9,838 nucleotides of DNA from an uncultured Austwickia sp. (GCA_934678955.1 CAKUSI010000128.1:1-9838); one strand, 5' to 3'. Positions 1-6,446 are shown, counted from the stretch's first letter. Numbers and translations are program-made. Notes: generated by a model not told the origin, from the sequence alone.

Positions 1-55
1 AGAACACAAGCTTCCCAAGCTTGATACGCGGGTTCGATTCCCGTCACTCGCTCCA
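1..55 (+). tRNA. tRNA-Gly (anticodon CCC), 3' part
   Basis: Only the 3' portion lies in the window. The anticodon stem CAAGC/GCTTG (7-11 with 19-23) closes the 7-base loop TTCCCAA, giving anticodon CCC at 14-16. The T arm is GCGGG/CCCGT around the canonical loop TTCGATT (33-39). The 3' acceptor strand is 45-51, the discriminator is T at 52, as usual for tRNA-Gly, and CCA is encoded at 53-55. The D arm and 5' acceptor strand are outside the window. tRNA genes of this type are frequent integration sites in actinomycetes, but I found no integrase and no second copy of the tRNA 3' end here. Confidence 0.93.
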
Positions 56-278
56 CGGCAGAACCCCAGGTCAGCGGGCTAGCCTTCTGCGGCACTACAG
101 CCGGGCCATCTGACGCAATCCTGTTTTCATGATCTGTGCATGATTGCGCGTTCATGACGCATCCCGTTGTCGCCCGTCCGGTCTCCGCCACTCCTCAAGG
201 CCCCGAGTACTCGTGAAGAGGGGGCGACCCTCGCGAACGACGCGTAGGCGTGGCGCGGTCGTGCGTTCGGCGAAGGGG
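56..278. other. Non-coding gap between tRNA-Gly and a convergent gene
   Basis: No convincing gene lies here. A 7-bp inverted repeat, CGCAATC at 114-120 and GATTGCG at 142-148, encloses a relatively AT-rich 21-nt spacer. The hexamer palindrome TCATGA occurs at 127-132 and 152-157. A 10-bp palindrome CGAGTACTCG is at 204-213. Because the tRNA and the following gene converge, terminator function is possible, but there is no strong GC stem followed by a T tract. I assign no function. Confidence 0.4.
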
Positions 279-941
279 TCAGCGCGCCGAGACCAGCGAG
301 TCGGCGAGGTCGGGTCGCGCCTCGGGGGAGCGGTTGAACACCGCGGTGTTGCTCCAGCCGGCCCGGCCGGTCAGCACCGGCACGAGTTGCGGCCCGTGAC
401 CGAGGGCGACGCCGATCCGCGCGGCCAGCGCGACCGTGTCGGCCACCGTCTGCGGATGCGGCGCGAATTCGAGGTTCGCCGCGTGCGCGATGTCGTACCC
501 GTGCACGATCAGCTCGAAGGTGCGCGTCGGCAAGTACTGGGAGAGCAGCATCCCGCCGGCCAGCGTCTGCACCACCGGGTCGGCCCCGTGCGGTTGCAGT
601 TCGAGCACGCCCCGGACCTGCCGCGCCAGGCCCGCGAAGCCGGCCGCGACATCCTGCCCGAGCGCCTGCCCCGATTCGACGCCCCGGCGGGCGATCGCGT
701 CGTCCTCCCCGGGGGAGTCGGCCACATACACGTAGTAGGCCACCGCGTCGGGACATGTCACCGTCGTGGCGGGCATCTTCAGGTACGTGACCACCGTGGA
801 CATCGCTCGGCTCGTGTGCCCGATGAGCGAACGCAGATCCCAGACCCCGAGGCCAGGGCCGTCGAGGCGATCTGCCGGTACGCGCGAGACGAGTTCGGTC
901 ACAGCGTCAGTGGTGTCAAGGAAGTTTCGTCGTGCGTCCAT
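279..941 (-). CDS. Mycothiol-dependent maleylpyruvate isomerase family protein (paralogue 1)
   Basis: The 220-aa protein belongs to the MDMPI/DinB-like four-helix family, actinobacterial enzymes that use mycothiol as cofactor with a metal held by one His, one Glu and one His. The expected ligands are visible: His42 in IGHTSRAM, and Glu143 and His147 in FELIVHGYD, spaced as in characterised MDMPI. The family is mostly uncharacterised as to substrate, so isomerase activity is not implied. The ATG at 941 is preceded by CGAGG 11 nt upstream, which supports this start. No signal peptide or membrane segment is seen. It lies 118 bp downstream of a same-strand paralogue (about 76% identity over 200 residues) and may be co-transcribed with it. 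The two C-termini differ completely after residue 204. No catechol or gentisate pathway genes are nearby that would suggest a substrate. Confidence 0.88.
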   Translation of the reverse strand: MDARRNFLDTTDAVTELVSRVPADRLDGPGLGVWDLRSLIGHTSRAMSTVVTYLKMPATTVTCPDAVAYYVYVADSPGEDDAIARRGVESGQALGQDVAAGFAGLARQVRGVLELQPHGADPVVQTLAGGMLLSQYLPTRTFELIVHGYDIAHAANLEFAPHPQTVADTVALAARIGVALGHGPQLVPVLTGRAGWSNTAVFNRSPEARPDLADSLVSAR

Positions 942-1059
942 ACACCAGCAGACCTCGGAGTGACGGGGCTCACAAGGCGAGATCCTGAGGGGCGAGACCA
1001 GACATATCGGATCGTGGCCGCCACGGGGGCTCTTCCACTGGGCTCCTCCGCGCGACCCC

Positions 1060-1836
1060 TCAGACCGTGGTGCCGGATCGGCGCGGCGCGGAGGCCGCCG
1101 GCAGGGCGCTCGTGCGCTGGGCGAACCGGGTCATGCCCGACCGGAGGACCGCCCCCCGCAGCGTGAAACCCCGGGCGGTCTCGCGCGGGCCGTGCGGTCG
1201 ACGGGATGGCAAGGGTCCCGCCGTGCGGTCGAACACCGCCGTGTCGCGCCACCAGCCCCGCCCCGTCAGCGCGGACACCAGGCGCGGGCCGTGACCGAGG
1301 GCGACCCCGATCCGCGCCGCCAGCGCGGCCGTGTCGGCCAGCACCTGCGGGTGCGGCGCGAACGAGATCTCGGCGGCGCGGGCGATGTCATACCCGTGCA
1401 CCACCAGCTCGAAGGTCCGCGTCGGCAGGTACTGCGACAGCAGCATCCCGCCCGCGAGAGTCGGCACCACGGGGTCGCCCCTCGCCGCCCGTCGCGTCAA
1501 GACACCACGGACCTCTCGGGCCAGGTTCGCGAAACCGGCGGCGACGTCGTCCCCGAGCACGCCCCCCGCCTCCACGCCCCGGGCGGCGATCGCCTCGTCC
1601 TGGCCTGGGGTGTCGGCCACGTAGACGTAGTACGCGACGGCGTCCGGGCAGGCGACCTCCGTGGTCGGCATCTGCAGGTACATGGTCACCGTGGACATGG
1701 CTCGGCTCGTGTGCCCGATGAGCGCGCGCAGGTCCCACTCTCCGAGCCCCGGCTGGGAGAGGCGGTGCGGGGGAACGCGGGAAACGAGTTCAGCGACAGC
1801 GTCGGTCGTGTCGAGAAAGTTGCGTCGCGGCTCCAT
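1060..1836 (-). CDS. Mycothiol-dependent maleylpyruvate isomerase family protein (paralogue 2, extended C-terminus)
   Basis: From the ATG at 1836 this is a 258-aa MDMPI/DinB-like protein. It keeps the same putative metal ligands as its neighbour: His42 in IGHTSRAM, and Glu143 and His147 in FELVVHGYD. By hand alignment 152 of the first 200 residues match paralogue 1. After the shared TAVF(N/D)R near residue 204 it carries a roughly 54-residue basic, Arg/Pro/Ala-rich tail that the other copy lacks. The tail keeps high GC at third positions, so it may be translated, but a frameshift that read past an older stop is also possible. Start choice: the ATG aligns with the paralogue's start and the upstream bases align too. 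A GTG at 1851 with GGAGG 4 nt upstream is a real alternative that adds five residues. It is divergent from the LolA-ABC operon. Confidence 0.85.
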   Translation of the reverse strand: MEPRRNFLDTTDAVAELVSRVPPHRLSQPGLGEWDLRALIGHTSRAMSTVTMYLQMPTTEVACPDAVAYYVYVADTPGQDEAIAARGVEAGGVLGDDVAAGFANLAREVRGVLTRRAARGDPVVPTLAGGMLLSQYLPTRTFELVVHGYDIARAAEISFAPHPQVLADTAALAARIGVALGHGPRLVSALTGRGWWRDTAVFDRTAGPLPSRRPHGPRETARGFTLRGAVLRSGMTRFAQRTSALPAASAPRRSGTTV

Positions 1837-1952
1837 GTTCCAGATGACCACCCCGCCTCCATGCCCACAAGTCGCCCCTTCCCCGAGCGAGACGTGTCCG
1901 TGTCACGATGTGGTCGGCAACACACCCTGCGTGGCACCGCTCGACGATCCTG

Positions 1953-1988
1953 GGCCCGAACCCAGCCGGTTCTCAGCAAAGTCGGGCC
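1953..1988. repeat. 7-bp inverted repeat just upstream of the LolA-like gene
   Basis: GGCCCGA at 1953-1959 and its exact complement TCGGGCC at 1982-1988 are separated by 22 nt and end 11 nt before the ATG at 2000. It could be an operator or a 5'-UTR hairpin in the divergent promoter region 1837-1999. Short GC-rich inverted repeats are common by chance in such DNA, so the function is only a guess. I could not place convincing -35/-10 boxes for either divergent gene. Confidence 0.3.
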
Positions 1989-1999
1989 ACCATAGACGT

Positions 2000-3280
2000 A
2001 TGAGTCTCTTCGACCGTCATCCCCGGATGCGCTGGGGCGCCCCAGTGCTCGCGTTGGCCCTCGTGGCCGGCGGGTCGCTCGCCTCCTCCGTGACCGCCTC
2101 GGCCGACCCGTCCCTGCCACCGAAGACCGCGAGCGAGCTGCTCGCGGACGTCCAACAGGCCCGGATCGACGGGCTGTCGGGAACGATCGAACAGACCGCT
2201 GACCTCGGCCTGCCGGACCTCGCCCTCCCCGGGATGGCCAGCAGGCACGGGCAGTCCGCGCAACCGGAGTCGGCGCTCACCGGCACGCACACGTGGCGAG
2301 TCTGGAGCGCGGGGCCGACGAAGAGCCGGGTGGCCCTCTTGGGCGACCGCGGCGAGACCCACTTCATCCACAACGGGCAGGACGTATGGGTCTGGTCCAG
2401 CCCGGACCAGAAGGCCACGCACTACCAGCTGCCCCAGGAGGCCATGGCCGGCCACTCGCCGGGCGCCGGCCCCAAGCGACCCGACGGCGTCGGCACGGAC
2501 CCCATGCCACGCACCCCGCAGGAGGCCGCCGACCAGGCCCTGGCGATGCTCGACCCGTCCACGGAGGTCAGCACGCCCGGTACGGTCAGCGTGGCTGGCC
2601 GCGACGCATACGAACTGCGTCTAACCCCCCGCGACAACACCACTCTGGTGAAGGCCGTCACCATGGCGATCGACGCGGAGACCAAGGTGCCGCTGCGCGT
2701 GCAGGTGCTCTCGACCAAGCTCGACACCCCCGCGCTCGAGGTCGGTTTCACCGCCGTGGACTTCTCGGTCCCCGGCGACGAGAACTTCACGTTTACGCCG
2801 CCGGCGGGCGCCCAGGTCGAGGAGGGTCAGCTGGGCCACGGGTCGGTCAAGTGGGACAAGGGATCGGGCGCGGATGCGAAGCCGCTGCCGCCCGGGGCCA
2901 CCGGTCCGGACGGACACCCTGCCACGCCGGGAGCCGCCTCGGCCGCGAAGCCGCAGGTGGTCGGGTCCGGGTGGGGCGCTGTCCTGATCGGCCACGCCGG
3001 TGCACCCGGCGGCTTCGGCGCCGTTGCCGGCGACCCGAGCGCCGGCAGCACGGGCGACGGCGGCACGGGCGACGGCGGCACCGGCGACGGTTCCGGCGGG
3101 CAGGGCATGGAGGCCTTCGGTCAGATCCTGTCCCAGCTGCCGACCACGCCCGCTTCGTCCGGCGTCAGCGGCCGGGTCCTGGAGGGCACTCTCTTCACCG
3201 TCGTGATCACCGACGACGGTCGGATCGCCGGCGGCGCCGTGGCCCCGGAGAAGGTCTACGCGGCGCTCGCCACCCGATGA
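2000..3280 (+). CDS. Secreted LolA/RseB-like protein of an ABC exporter operon
   Basis: The 426-aa protein has a classic Sec signal peptide: basic residues (RHPRMR), a hydrophobic core around residues 13-30, and a likely cleavage after Ala-Ser-Ala at 33-35. There is no lipobox cysteine, so I expect secretion rather than lipidation. The mature part resembles the actinobacterial LolA-like (outer-membrane lipoprotein carrier-like) family. Family features include the start DPSLP, the ITEQ/LGLPDL-like strand, HNGQDVWVW, VAGRDAYELRLTPR, and FTFTPPAGA near the end of the beta-barrel-like domain. Residues 351-367 form a Gly-Asp-Thr repeat from a 15-bp DNA repeat at 3050-3090. The C-terminus contains an ITDDGR strand typical of these proteins. 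In a monoderm the role cannot be lipoprotein delivery to an outer membrane. Binding a lipid or lipoprotein for the adjacent exporter is an inference. No clear Shine-Dalgarno precedes the ATG at 2000; the signal peptide fixes the start. It overlaps the ATPase gene by 4 nt (ATGA). Confidence 0.85.
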   Translation: MSLFDRHPRMRWGAPVLALALVAGGSLASSVTASADPSLPPKTASELLADVQQARIDGLSGTIEQTADLGLPDLALPGMASRHGQSAQPESALTGTHTWRVWSAGPTKSRVALLGDRGETHFIHNGQDVWVWSSPDQKATHYQLPQEAMAGHSPGAGPKRPDGVGTDPMPRTPQEAADQALAMLDPSTEVSTPGTVSVAGRDAYELRLTPRDNTTLVKAVTMAIDAETKVPLRVQVLSTKLDTPALEVGFTAVDFSVPGDENFTFTPPAGAQVEEGQLGHGSVKWDKGSGADAKPLPPGATGPDGHPATPGAASAAKPQVVGSGWGAVLIGHAGAPGGFGAVAGDPSAGSTGDGGTGDGGTGDGSGGQGMEAFGQILSQLPTTPASSGVSGRVLEGTLFTVVITDDGRIAGGAVAPEKVYAALATR

Positions 3281-4341
3281 ACGAACCCGCCACCGCGGCG
3301 GGGCAACCCCTCGCTGGCCCGGCGGCCACCTCCGTTGCTGAGCCGACCACGGGCCCCCTCAACACGGCCGCTGCCGGGACCGACGCCGCGACCGACGATC
3401 CAGCCGTCGCCACGAACGGCCTGACCAAGCGGTTCGGGGACCGGACCGTCGTCGACGCGGTCGACCTGATCGTGCCCGCCGGAGCCGTGTACGGCTTCCT
3501 CGGCCCCAACGGCTCCGGCAAGACGACGACGATTCGTATGCTGCTCGGGCTCATCGGCGCCGACGGCGGCAGCCGCGAACTGCTCGGCGTCCCGATCCCG
3601 CAGGGCACCGGGCGGGTGCTGCACCGGGTCGGGGCGTTGGTCGAGGGACCCGCCTTCCACCCATACCTGTCCGGACGCGCCAACCTCAGCCGCCTCGACG
3701 CGGCGGACCGGCACGCGGACCCGGCCACCGCCACCACCCGCATCGACGCCGCGCTCGACCGCGTCGGGCTCCTCGCGGCCGCCCGCAAGCGCTACCGCGC
3801 CTACTCCCTTGGCATGCGCCAGCGCCTCGCGATCGCGGCAACGCTGCTGCAGCCTCGCGACCTGCTGGTATTGGACGAGCCGACCAACGGCCTCGACCCG
3901 CAGGGCACCCGCGAGGTGCGCACCCTCCTGGCCGGACTCGCCGACGACGGCGCGACGGTCCTCGTGTCCAGTCACCTGCTGGCGGAGGTGCAGCAGGTAT
4001 GCACGCACGTCGGGGTCATGCATCGCGGGCGGCTGGTCGCGCAGGACCGGATCGACGCCGTACGGGGCGCCGGGGAAGCCCGTTACCGGATCCGCACCAC
4101 CAACCCGCAGGCCGCCGCCGACGCGCTCGGCGCGCTCGGTCTGGCCGAGGTCACGACCGCGCCGGCCGGGGAGGACGGGTATGCGCTCGTCACCGCCGAC
4201 CCCGGGGCGAGCGTCCCCGAGGATGTGGTGGCCGGCTTGGTCGACGCCGGGGTGGGCGTGGCCGGCTTCGAGGTGTCCCGACCGAGCCTGGAGGATCTGT
4301 TCGTGGCGTTGACCGGGGAGGGTTTCGATGTCGGGGGCTGA
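3277..4341 (+). CDS. ABC transporter ATP-binding protein (ABC-2 / BcrA-type exporter)
   Basis: The 354-aa cytoplasmic ATPase energises the permease encoded next. All motifs of an ABC nucleotide-binding domain are present: Walker A GPNGSGKT at 76-83, signature SLGMRQR at 177-183, Walker B LLVLDE at 196-201, D-loop GLDP at 205-208 and the switch His233 in SSHLL. The usual Q-loop glutamine is replaced by Glu123 in LVEGPAFHPYLSG, a variant known from BcrA-type and lantibiotic-immunity ATPases. The first roughly 42 residues are Ala/Thr/Pro-rich and look disordered. They are longer than usual for the family, so a downstream start cannot be excluded. Residues after about 260 form the C-terminal accessory region common in drug or peptide exporters. 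Start: the ATG overlaps the upstream stop as ATGA, which indicates translational coupling and supports this choice. Substrate is unknown. Confidence 0.95.
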   Translation: MNEPATAAGQPLAGPAATSVAEPTTGPLNTAAAGTDAATDDPAVATNGLTKRFGDRTVVDAVDLIVPAGAVYGFLGPNGSGKTTTIRMLLGLIGADGGSRELLGVPIPQGTGRVLHRVGALVEGPAFHPYLSGRANLSRLDAADRHADPATATTRIDAALDRVGLLAAARKRYRAYSLGMRQRLAIAATLLQPRDLLVLDEPTNGLDPQGTREVRTLLAGLADDGATVLVSSHLLAEVQQVCTHVGVMHRGRLVAQDRIDAVRGAGEARYRIRTTNPQAAADALGALGLAEVTTAPAGEDGYALVTADPGASVPEDVVAGLVDAGVGVAGFEVSRPSLEDLFVALTGEGFDVGG

Positions 4342-5254
4342 AGCGAGCGCCGTGGCGGCGCAGGGTCCGGACGGCGGGTCCACCGTCGCGACGGCAGCGC
4401 CCCGCGGAGGCGGCCGGCCCGCGACGCCGCGTCGACCGGCGCCGATCTCGACCCGGTTCTTCCGCTCCGAGCTCGCGCTGATCGCCGGTCGGCGGCGCAA
4501 CCAGGCGGGATTGCTCGCCCTCGCCGCCGTACCGATCATCCTCGCGATCGCCGTGAAGCTCACCGCCTCGGACGGGCCCCGCGGGGGCGGCCTGGTCGCG
4601 CAGGTGACCACCAACGGGCTGTTCGTCCCGCTGGCGGCGCTGACCTTCGAGGTGACGATGTTCCTGCCCCTCGCCATCGCGATGGTGAGCGGCGACGCGA
4701 TCGCGGGCGAGGCCAACCAGGGCACGCTGCGGGCGCTGCTCACCGTGCCGGTGACGCGCACCCGGCTGCTCGTCGTGAAGTACGCGTCCCTCCTGGTCGC
4801 CTCCTTCTGGGCCGTGCTGGCGGTGGTGCTGCCCGGCGTGATCATCGGGCTGGCGCTGTTCGGGTTCGGGCCGATGGTGACGTTCTCGGGATCCCAGCTC
4901 GGCGGCGGGGAGGCGGTCTGGCGGCTGGTGATCGCGGCGCTCTACGTGACCGCAGCGATGGCGGCCCTGGCCGCGGTGGGGCTGTTCTTCTCGACGCTGA
5001 CCGAGCAGCCGATCGCGGTGACGGTGGCCGTGATGATCTTCGTGATCGCCTCGTGGATCCTGCAGGGCATCGAGCAGGTCTCGTGGCTGCACCCGTGGCT
5101 GCTGGTCAACTACGCGACGTCGTTCATCGACGTGCTGCGCGAACCCATCGCCTGGGAGCAGATGCAGCGGGGACTGGCGGTGTTCGCGGCCTACGCGGCG
5201 GTCTTCTGGCTGGCCGCCTGGGCACGCTTCGCCGGCAAGGACATCACGAGCTGA
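4328..5254 (+). CDS. ABC-2 type transporter permease
   Basis: The 308-aa membrane protein pairs with the preceding ATPase. After a soluble Gly/Ala/Pro-rich N-terminus (1-45) I count six hydrophobic segments near residues 59-78, 98-120, 149-180, 200-221, 229-247 and 283-300, the normal number for an ABC-2 permease. Between segments 2 and 3 lies the family hallmark, here SGDAIAGEANQGTLRALLTVPV (split: SGDAIAGEANQ at 121-131, then GTLRALLTVPV), which sits at the cytoplasmic coupling region. The ATG at 4328 overlaps the ATPase gene by 14 nt and has a strong Shine-Dalgarno, GGGGAGGG, 5 nt upstream at about 4315-4322, so the start is well supported. It is the last gene of the operon. A 450-bp repeat array and a terminator follow. 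The substrate is not evident. Confidence 0.93.
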   Translation: MSGAEASAVAAQGPDGGSTVATAAPRGGGRPATPRRPAPISTRFFRSELALIAGRRRNQAGLLALAAVPIILAIAVKLTASDGPRGGGLVAQVTTNGLFVPLAALTFEVTMFLPLAIAMVSGDAIAGEANQGTLRALLTVPVTRTRLLVVKYASLLVASFWAVLAVVLPGVIIGLALFGFGPMVTFSGSQLGGGEAVWRLVIAALYVTAAMAALAAVGLFFSTLTEQPIAVTVAVMIFVIASWILQGIEQVSWLHPWLLVNYATSFIDVLREPIAWEQMQRGLAVFAAYAAVFWLAAWARFAGKDITS

Positions 5255-5264
5255 CGAAGAGGCT

Positions 5265-5714
5265 GCCTCCCCGGCGTACATTTCCCGCCCACGGGCGGCA
5301 TGCGTACGGCAAACCCGCCTCCCGGCGTACATTTCCCGCCCACGGGCAGCATCCGTACGCGAAAACCGCTCCCCGGCGTACATTTCCCGCCCACGGGCAG
5401 CATCCGTACACGAACACCCGCCTCCCCGCGTACATCTCCCGCCCACGGGCAGCATCCGTACGGCAAACCCCGCCTCCCCGCGTGCACTTCCCGCCCACGG
5501 GCGGCATCGGTACGGCAAACCCCGCCACTCGGCGTGCACTTCCCGCCCACGGGCAGCATCCGTACGCGAAACCCCGCCTCCCCGCGTACAGCTCCCGCCC
5601 GCGGGCGGCAGCGGTACGCGAAAACCCGCCTCCCCGCGCACATTTCCCGCCCACGGGCAGCATCCGTACGGCAAACCCCGCCTCCCGGCGTACACTTCCC
5701 GCCCACGGGCGGCA
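5265..5714. repeat. Tandem 51-52 bp minisatellite, nine copies, each with nested inverted repeats
   Basis: Nine copies of a core reading roughly GTACATTTCCCGCCCACGGGC begin with the GTAC (or variant) at 5276, 5327, 5378, 5430, 5482, 5534, 5586, 5638 and 5690, giving periods of 51, 51 and then six times 52. Conserved bases extend across the whole unit, including CATCCGTACG and CAAACCCCGCCTCC, so there are no unique spacers. Each unit can form a hairpin: an outer CGTAC/GTACG stem and an inner GCCC-AC-GGGC stem. Copies 5 and 6 change CGTAC to CGTGC, which keeps a G-T pair. Copy 8 has one mismatch. A 52-bp period is not a multiple of three, so the array cycles through reading frames and cannot encode a peptide repeat, although all frames are widely open. 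It starts 10 bp after the permease stop and ends 4 bp before the terminator stem, so it may be transcribed as the operon's 3' UTR. Confidence 0.95.
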
Positions 5715-5718
5715 CGAC

Positions 5719-5753
5719 AGCGGGGCCCCGGCCTGGTCGGCCGGGGCCCCGCT
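5719..5753 (+). terminator. Strong stem-loop terminator of the LolA-ABC operon
   Basis: A perfect 15-bp stem pairs 5719-5733 with 5739-5753 around the loop TGGTC (5734-5738). The stem is almost entirely G and C, built on GCGGGGCCCCGGCC and its complement. No run of T follows (TCCTTCGC), which is normal for actinomycete terminators. It lies directly after the repeat array and is the first strong hairpin downstream of the permease, so it probably ends the plus-strand operon. Because the next likely gene converges from the right, it may serve both strands. Confidence 0.85.
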
Positions 5754-5834
5754 CCTTCGCGGACGGGACTGCCACGTGCCCCCCGCGGATAACCCCCTGC
5801 GACCTACCGCCCCTGCGCGGCGGGGAGAGGGTCG

Positions 5835-6152
5835 ATGGCGTCGGCTCCCCCTCCGAGGGCCGGCGCCACGCCTGTCACACCGGATCCACCACAGCGGATC
5901 CCCATCACGAAACTGAGTCTCGCCGAACGACTGAGTCTCGCCGAACGACTGAAACTCGCCGAACGGCTGAGTCTCACCGAACGACCGCCGCGCCCTTCAC
6001 ACCGAGAGGACCTCATCCTCCAGGCGGGCCAGACCGCGCAGCGTGAGCGCCAGCGCGTCGGCCTCGCCCCCGTACTCCCCGTCCTCCCAGATGGTCGGCG
6101 CGACGCCTGCCCCGTCGGCCGTTCGCCCAGTCCGACTGAGCGGAAAGGATAG
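5835..6152 (+). CDS. Doubtful small protein with LSLAER hexapeptide repeats
   Basis: The 105-aa reading frame starts at an ATG with GGGGAGAGGG shortly upstream, a good ribosome binding site. Residues 26-50 consist of KLSLAER followed by three more near-copies, a leucine/charged pattern with period six that could be helical. The rest is Pro/Arg/Gln-rich without a recognisable domain. About a third of its codons end in A or T, which is unlike the neighbouring genes. Its 3' half overlaps, antisense, a minus-strand frame with better codon use. I recognise no family. It is kept only because of the ribosome binding site and the in-frame repeats. Confidence 0.2.
   Translation: MASAPPPRAGATPVTPDPPQRIPITKLSLAERLSLAERLKLAERLSLTERPPRPSHREDLILQAGQTAQRERQRVGLAPVLPVLPDGRRDACPVGRSPSPTERKG
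5913..5984. repeat. Four tandem 18-bp repeats
   Basis: Copies at 5913-5930 and 5931-5948 are identical (CTGAGTCTCGCCGAACGA). The third, 5949-5966, has three changes and the fourth, 5967-5984, has one. On the plus strand the 18-bp period keeps the frame and would encode the hexapeptide LSLAER four times. On the minus strand the unit reads CGTTCGGCGAGACTCAG. Whether it acts as DNA (iteron-like protein binding sites) or as peptide cannot be decided from one sequence. Two GGATCC sites 14 bp apart lie just upstream (5882-5901). Confidence 0.95.
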
Positions 6153-6272
6153 CCACGTCACCAAATCGTCATCCCTCATCGCTTCTGACCCCGTCGCGCG
6201 CTTCGTCGTTGCGAAGTCGCGACGTCCCCGCGCCAGCGCGGGCCAGATCCCCTGACAGGCCACCGTGCTCAT
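5997..6272 (-). CDS. Small hypothetical protein
   Basis: The 91-aa frame starts at an ATG preceded by GAGGGGG with about 5 nt spacing, a strong ribosome binding site. Codon use fits the genome: roughly 80-85% of codons end in G or C, and nearly all do in the second half. The C-terminal 60 residues, from the internal Met32 (MRDDDLVTWLSFPLSR), look like a compact folded unit, with IWEDGEYGGEADAL and an amphipathic end LTLRGLARLEDEVLS. No signal peptide, membrane segment or known domain is seen. An internal start at 6179 would give a 60-aa protein, but it has only a weak AGAAG upstream. It converges on the LolA-ABC operon and lies downstream of the CYTH-CHAD gene on the same strand, separated by a 182-bp gap with a possible terminator. 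The function is unknown. Confidence 0.5.
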   Translation of the reverse strand: MSTVACQGIWPALARGRRDFATTKRATGSEAMRDDDLVTWLSFPLSRTGRTADGAGVAPTIWEDGEYGGEADALALTLRGLARLEDEVLSV

Positions 6273-6429
6273 GGAGCCCCCTCGCCCAGTCTGCGTGCCG
6301 TTCCGTTCTGTCAGCTCTTTCGGCTGGTCGGGGGCTCGCCTGAGGGGATGTGAACGGTCGACTTGGACGCGACCGGGGGCCGCCGTTCCTGATTCGCCCG
6401 CCCGGGATCACGAACTCCGTTGGGAGGAC

Positions 6430-6446
6430 ACCCCCGTCCGGGGGGT
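6430..6446 (-). terminator. Possible terminator hairpin after the CYTH-CHAD gene
   Basis: ACCCCC at 6430-6435 pairs with GGGGGT at 6441-6446 around a 5-nt loop, 8 nt past the stop codon of the minus-strand gene. The stem is short (6 bp) and has no T tract, so this is a moderate call. The rest of 6273-6454 shows no gene I would defend. Confidence 0.45.

Noticed and set aside
144..1166. Plus-strand 340-aa ORF
   Set aside because: It is antisense to the first MDMPI-family gene, Arg-rich and without motifs.
1..1851. tRNA-integrated genomic island
   Set aside because: The tRNA-Gly end is present, but there is no integrase, excisionase or repeated attachment sequence in the window.
1661..1999. 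Longer N-terminus for the LolA-like protein
   Set aside because: The frame is open upstream, but it would overlap the divergent MDMPI gene and bury the signal peptide inside the protein.
3256..4845. Minus-strand 529-aa ORF
   Set aside because: It is antisense to the well-supported ATPase and permease genes and has no domain motifs.
4190..5695. Minus-strand 501-aa protein with repeated Pro/Gly/Cys peptides across the 52-bp array
   Set aside because: It runs antisense through the permease gene, and a 52-bp period shifts the frame each unit. All frames are open because the DNA is so GC-rich.
5265..5714. CRISPR array
   Set aside because: The units are conserved across their full 51-52 bp, with no unique spacers, and no cas gene is in the window.
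5300..6046. Plus-strand 248-aa Pro/Arg-rich repeat protein
   Set aside because: It has the same frame-cycling problem as the antisense frame, and it runs straight through the 15-bp terminator stem.
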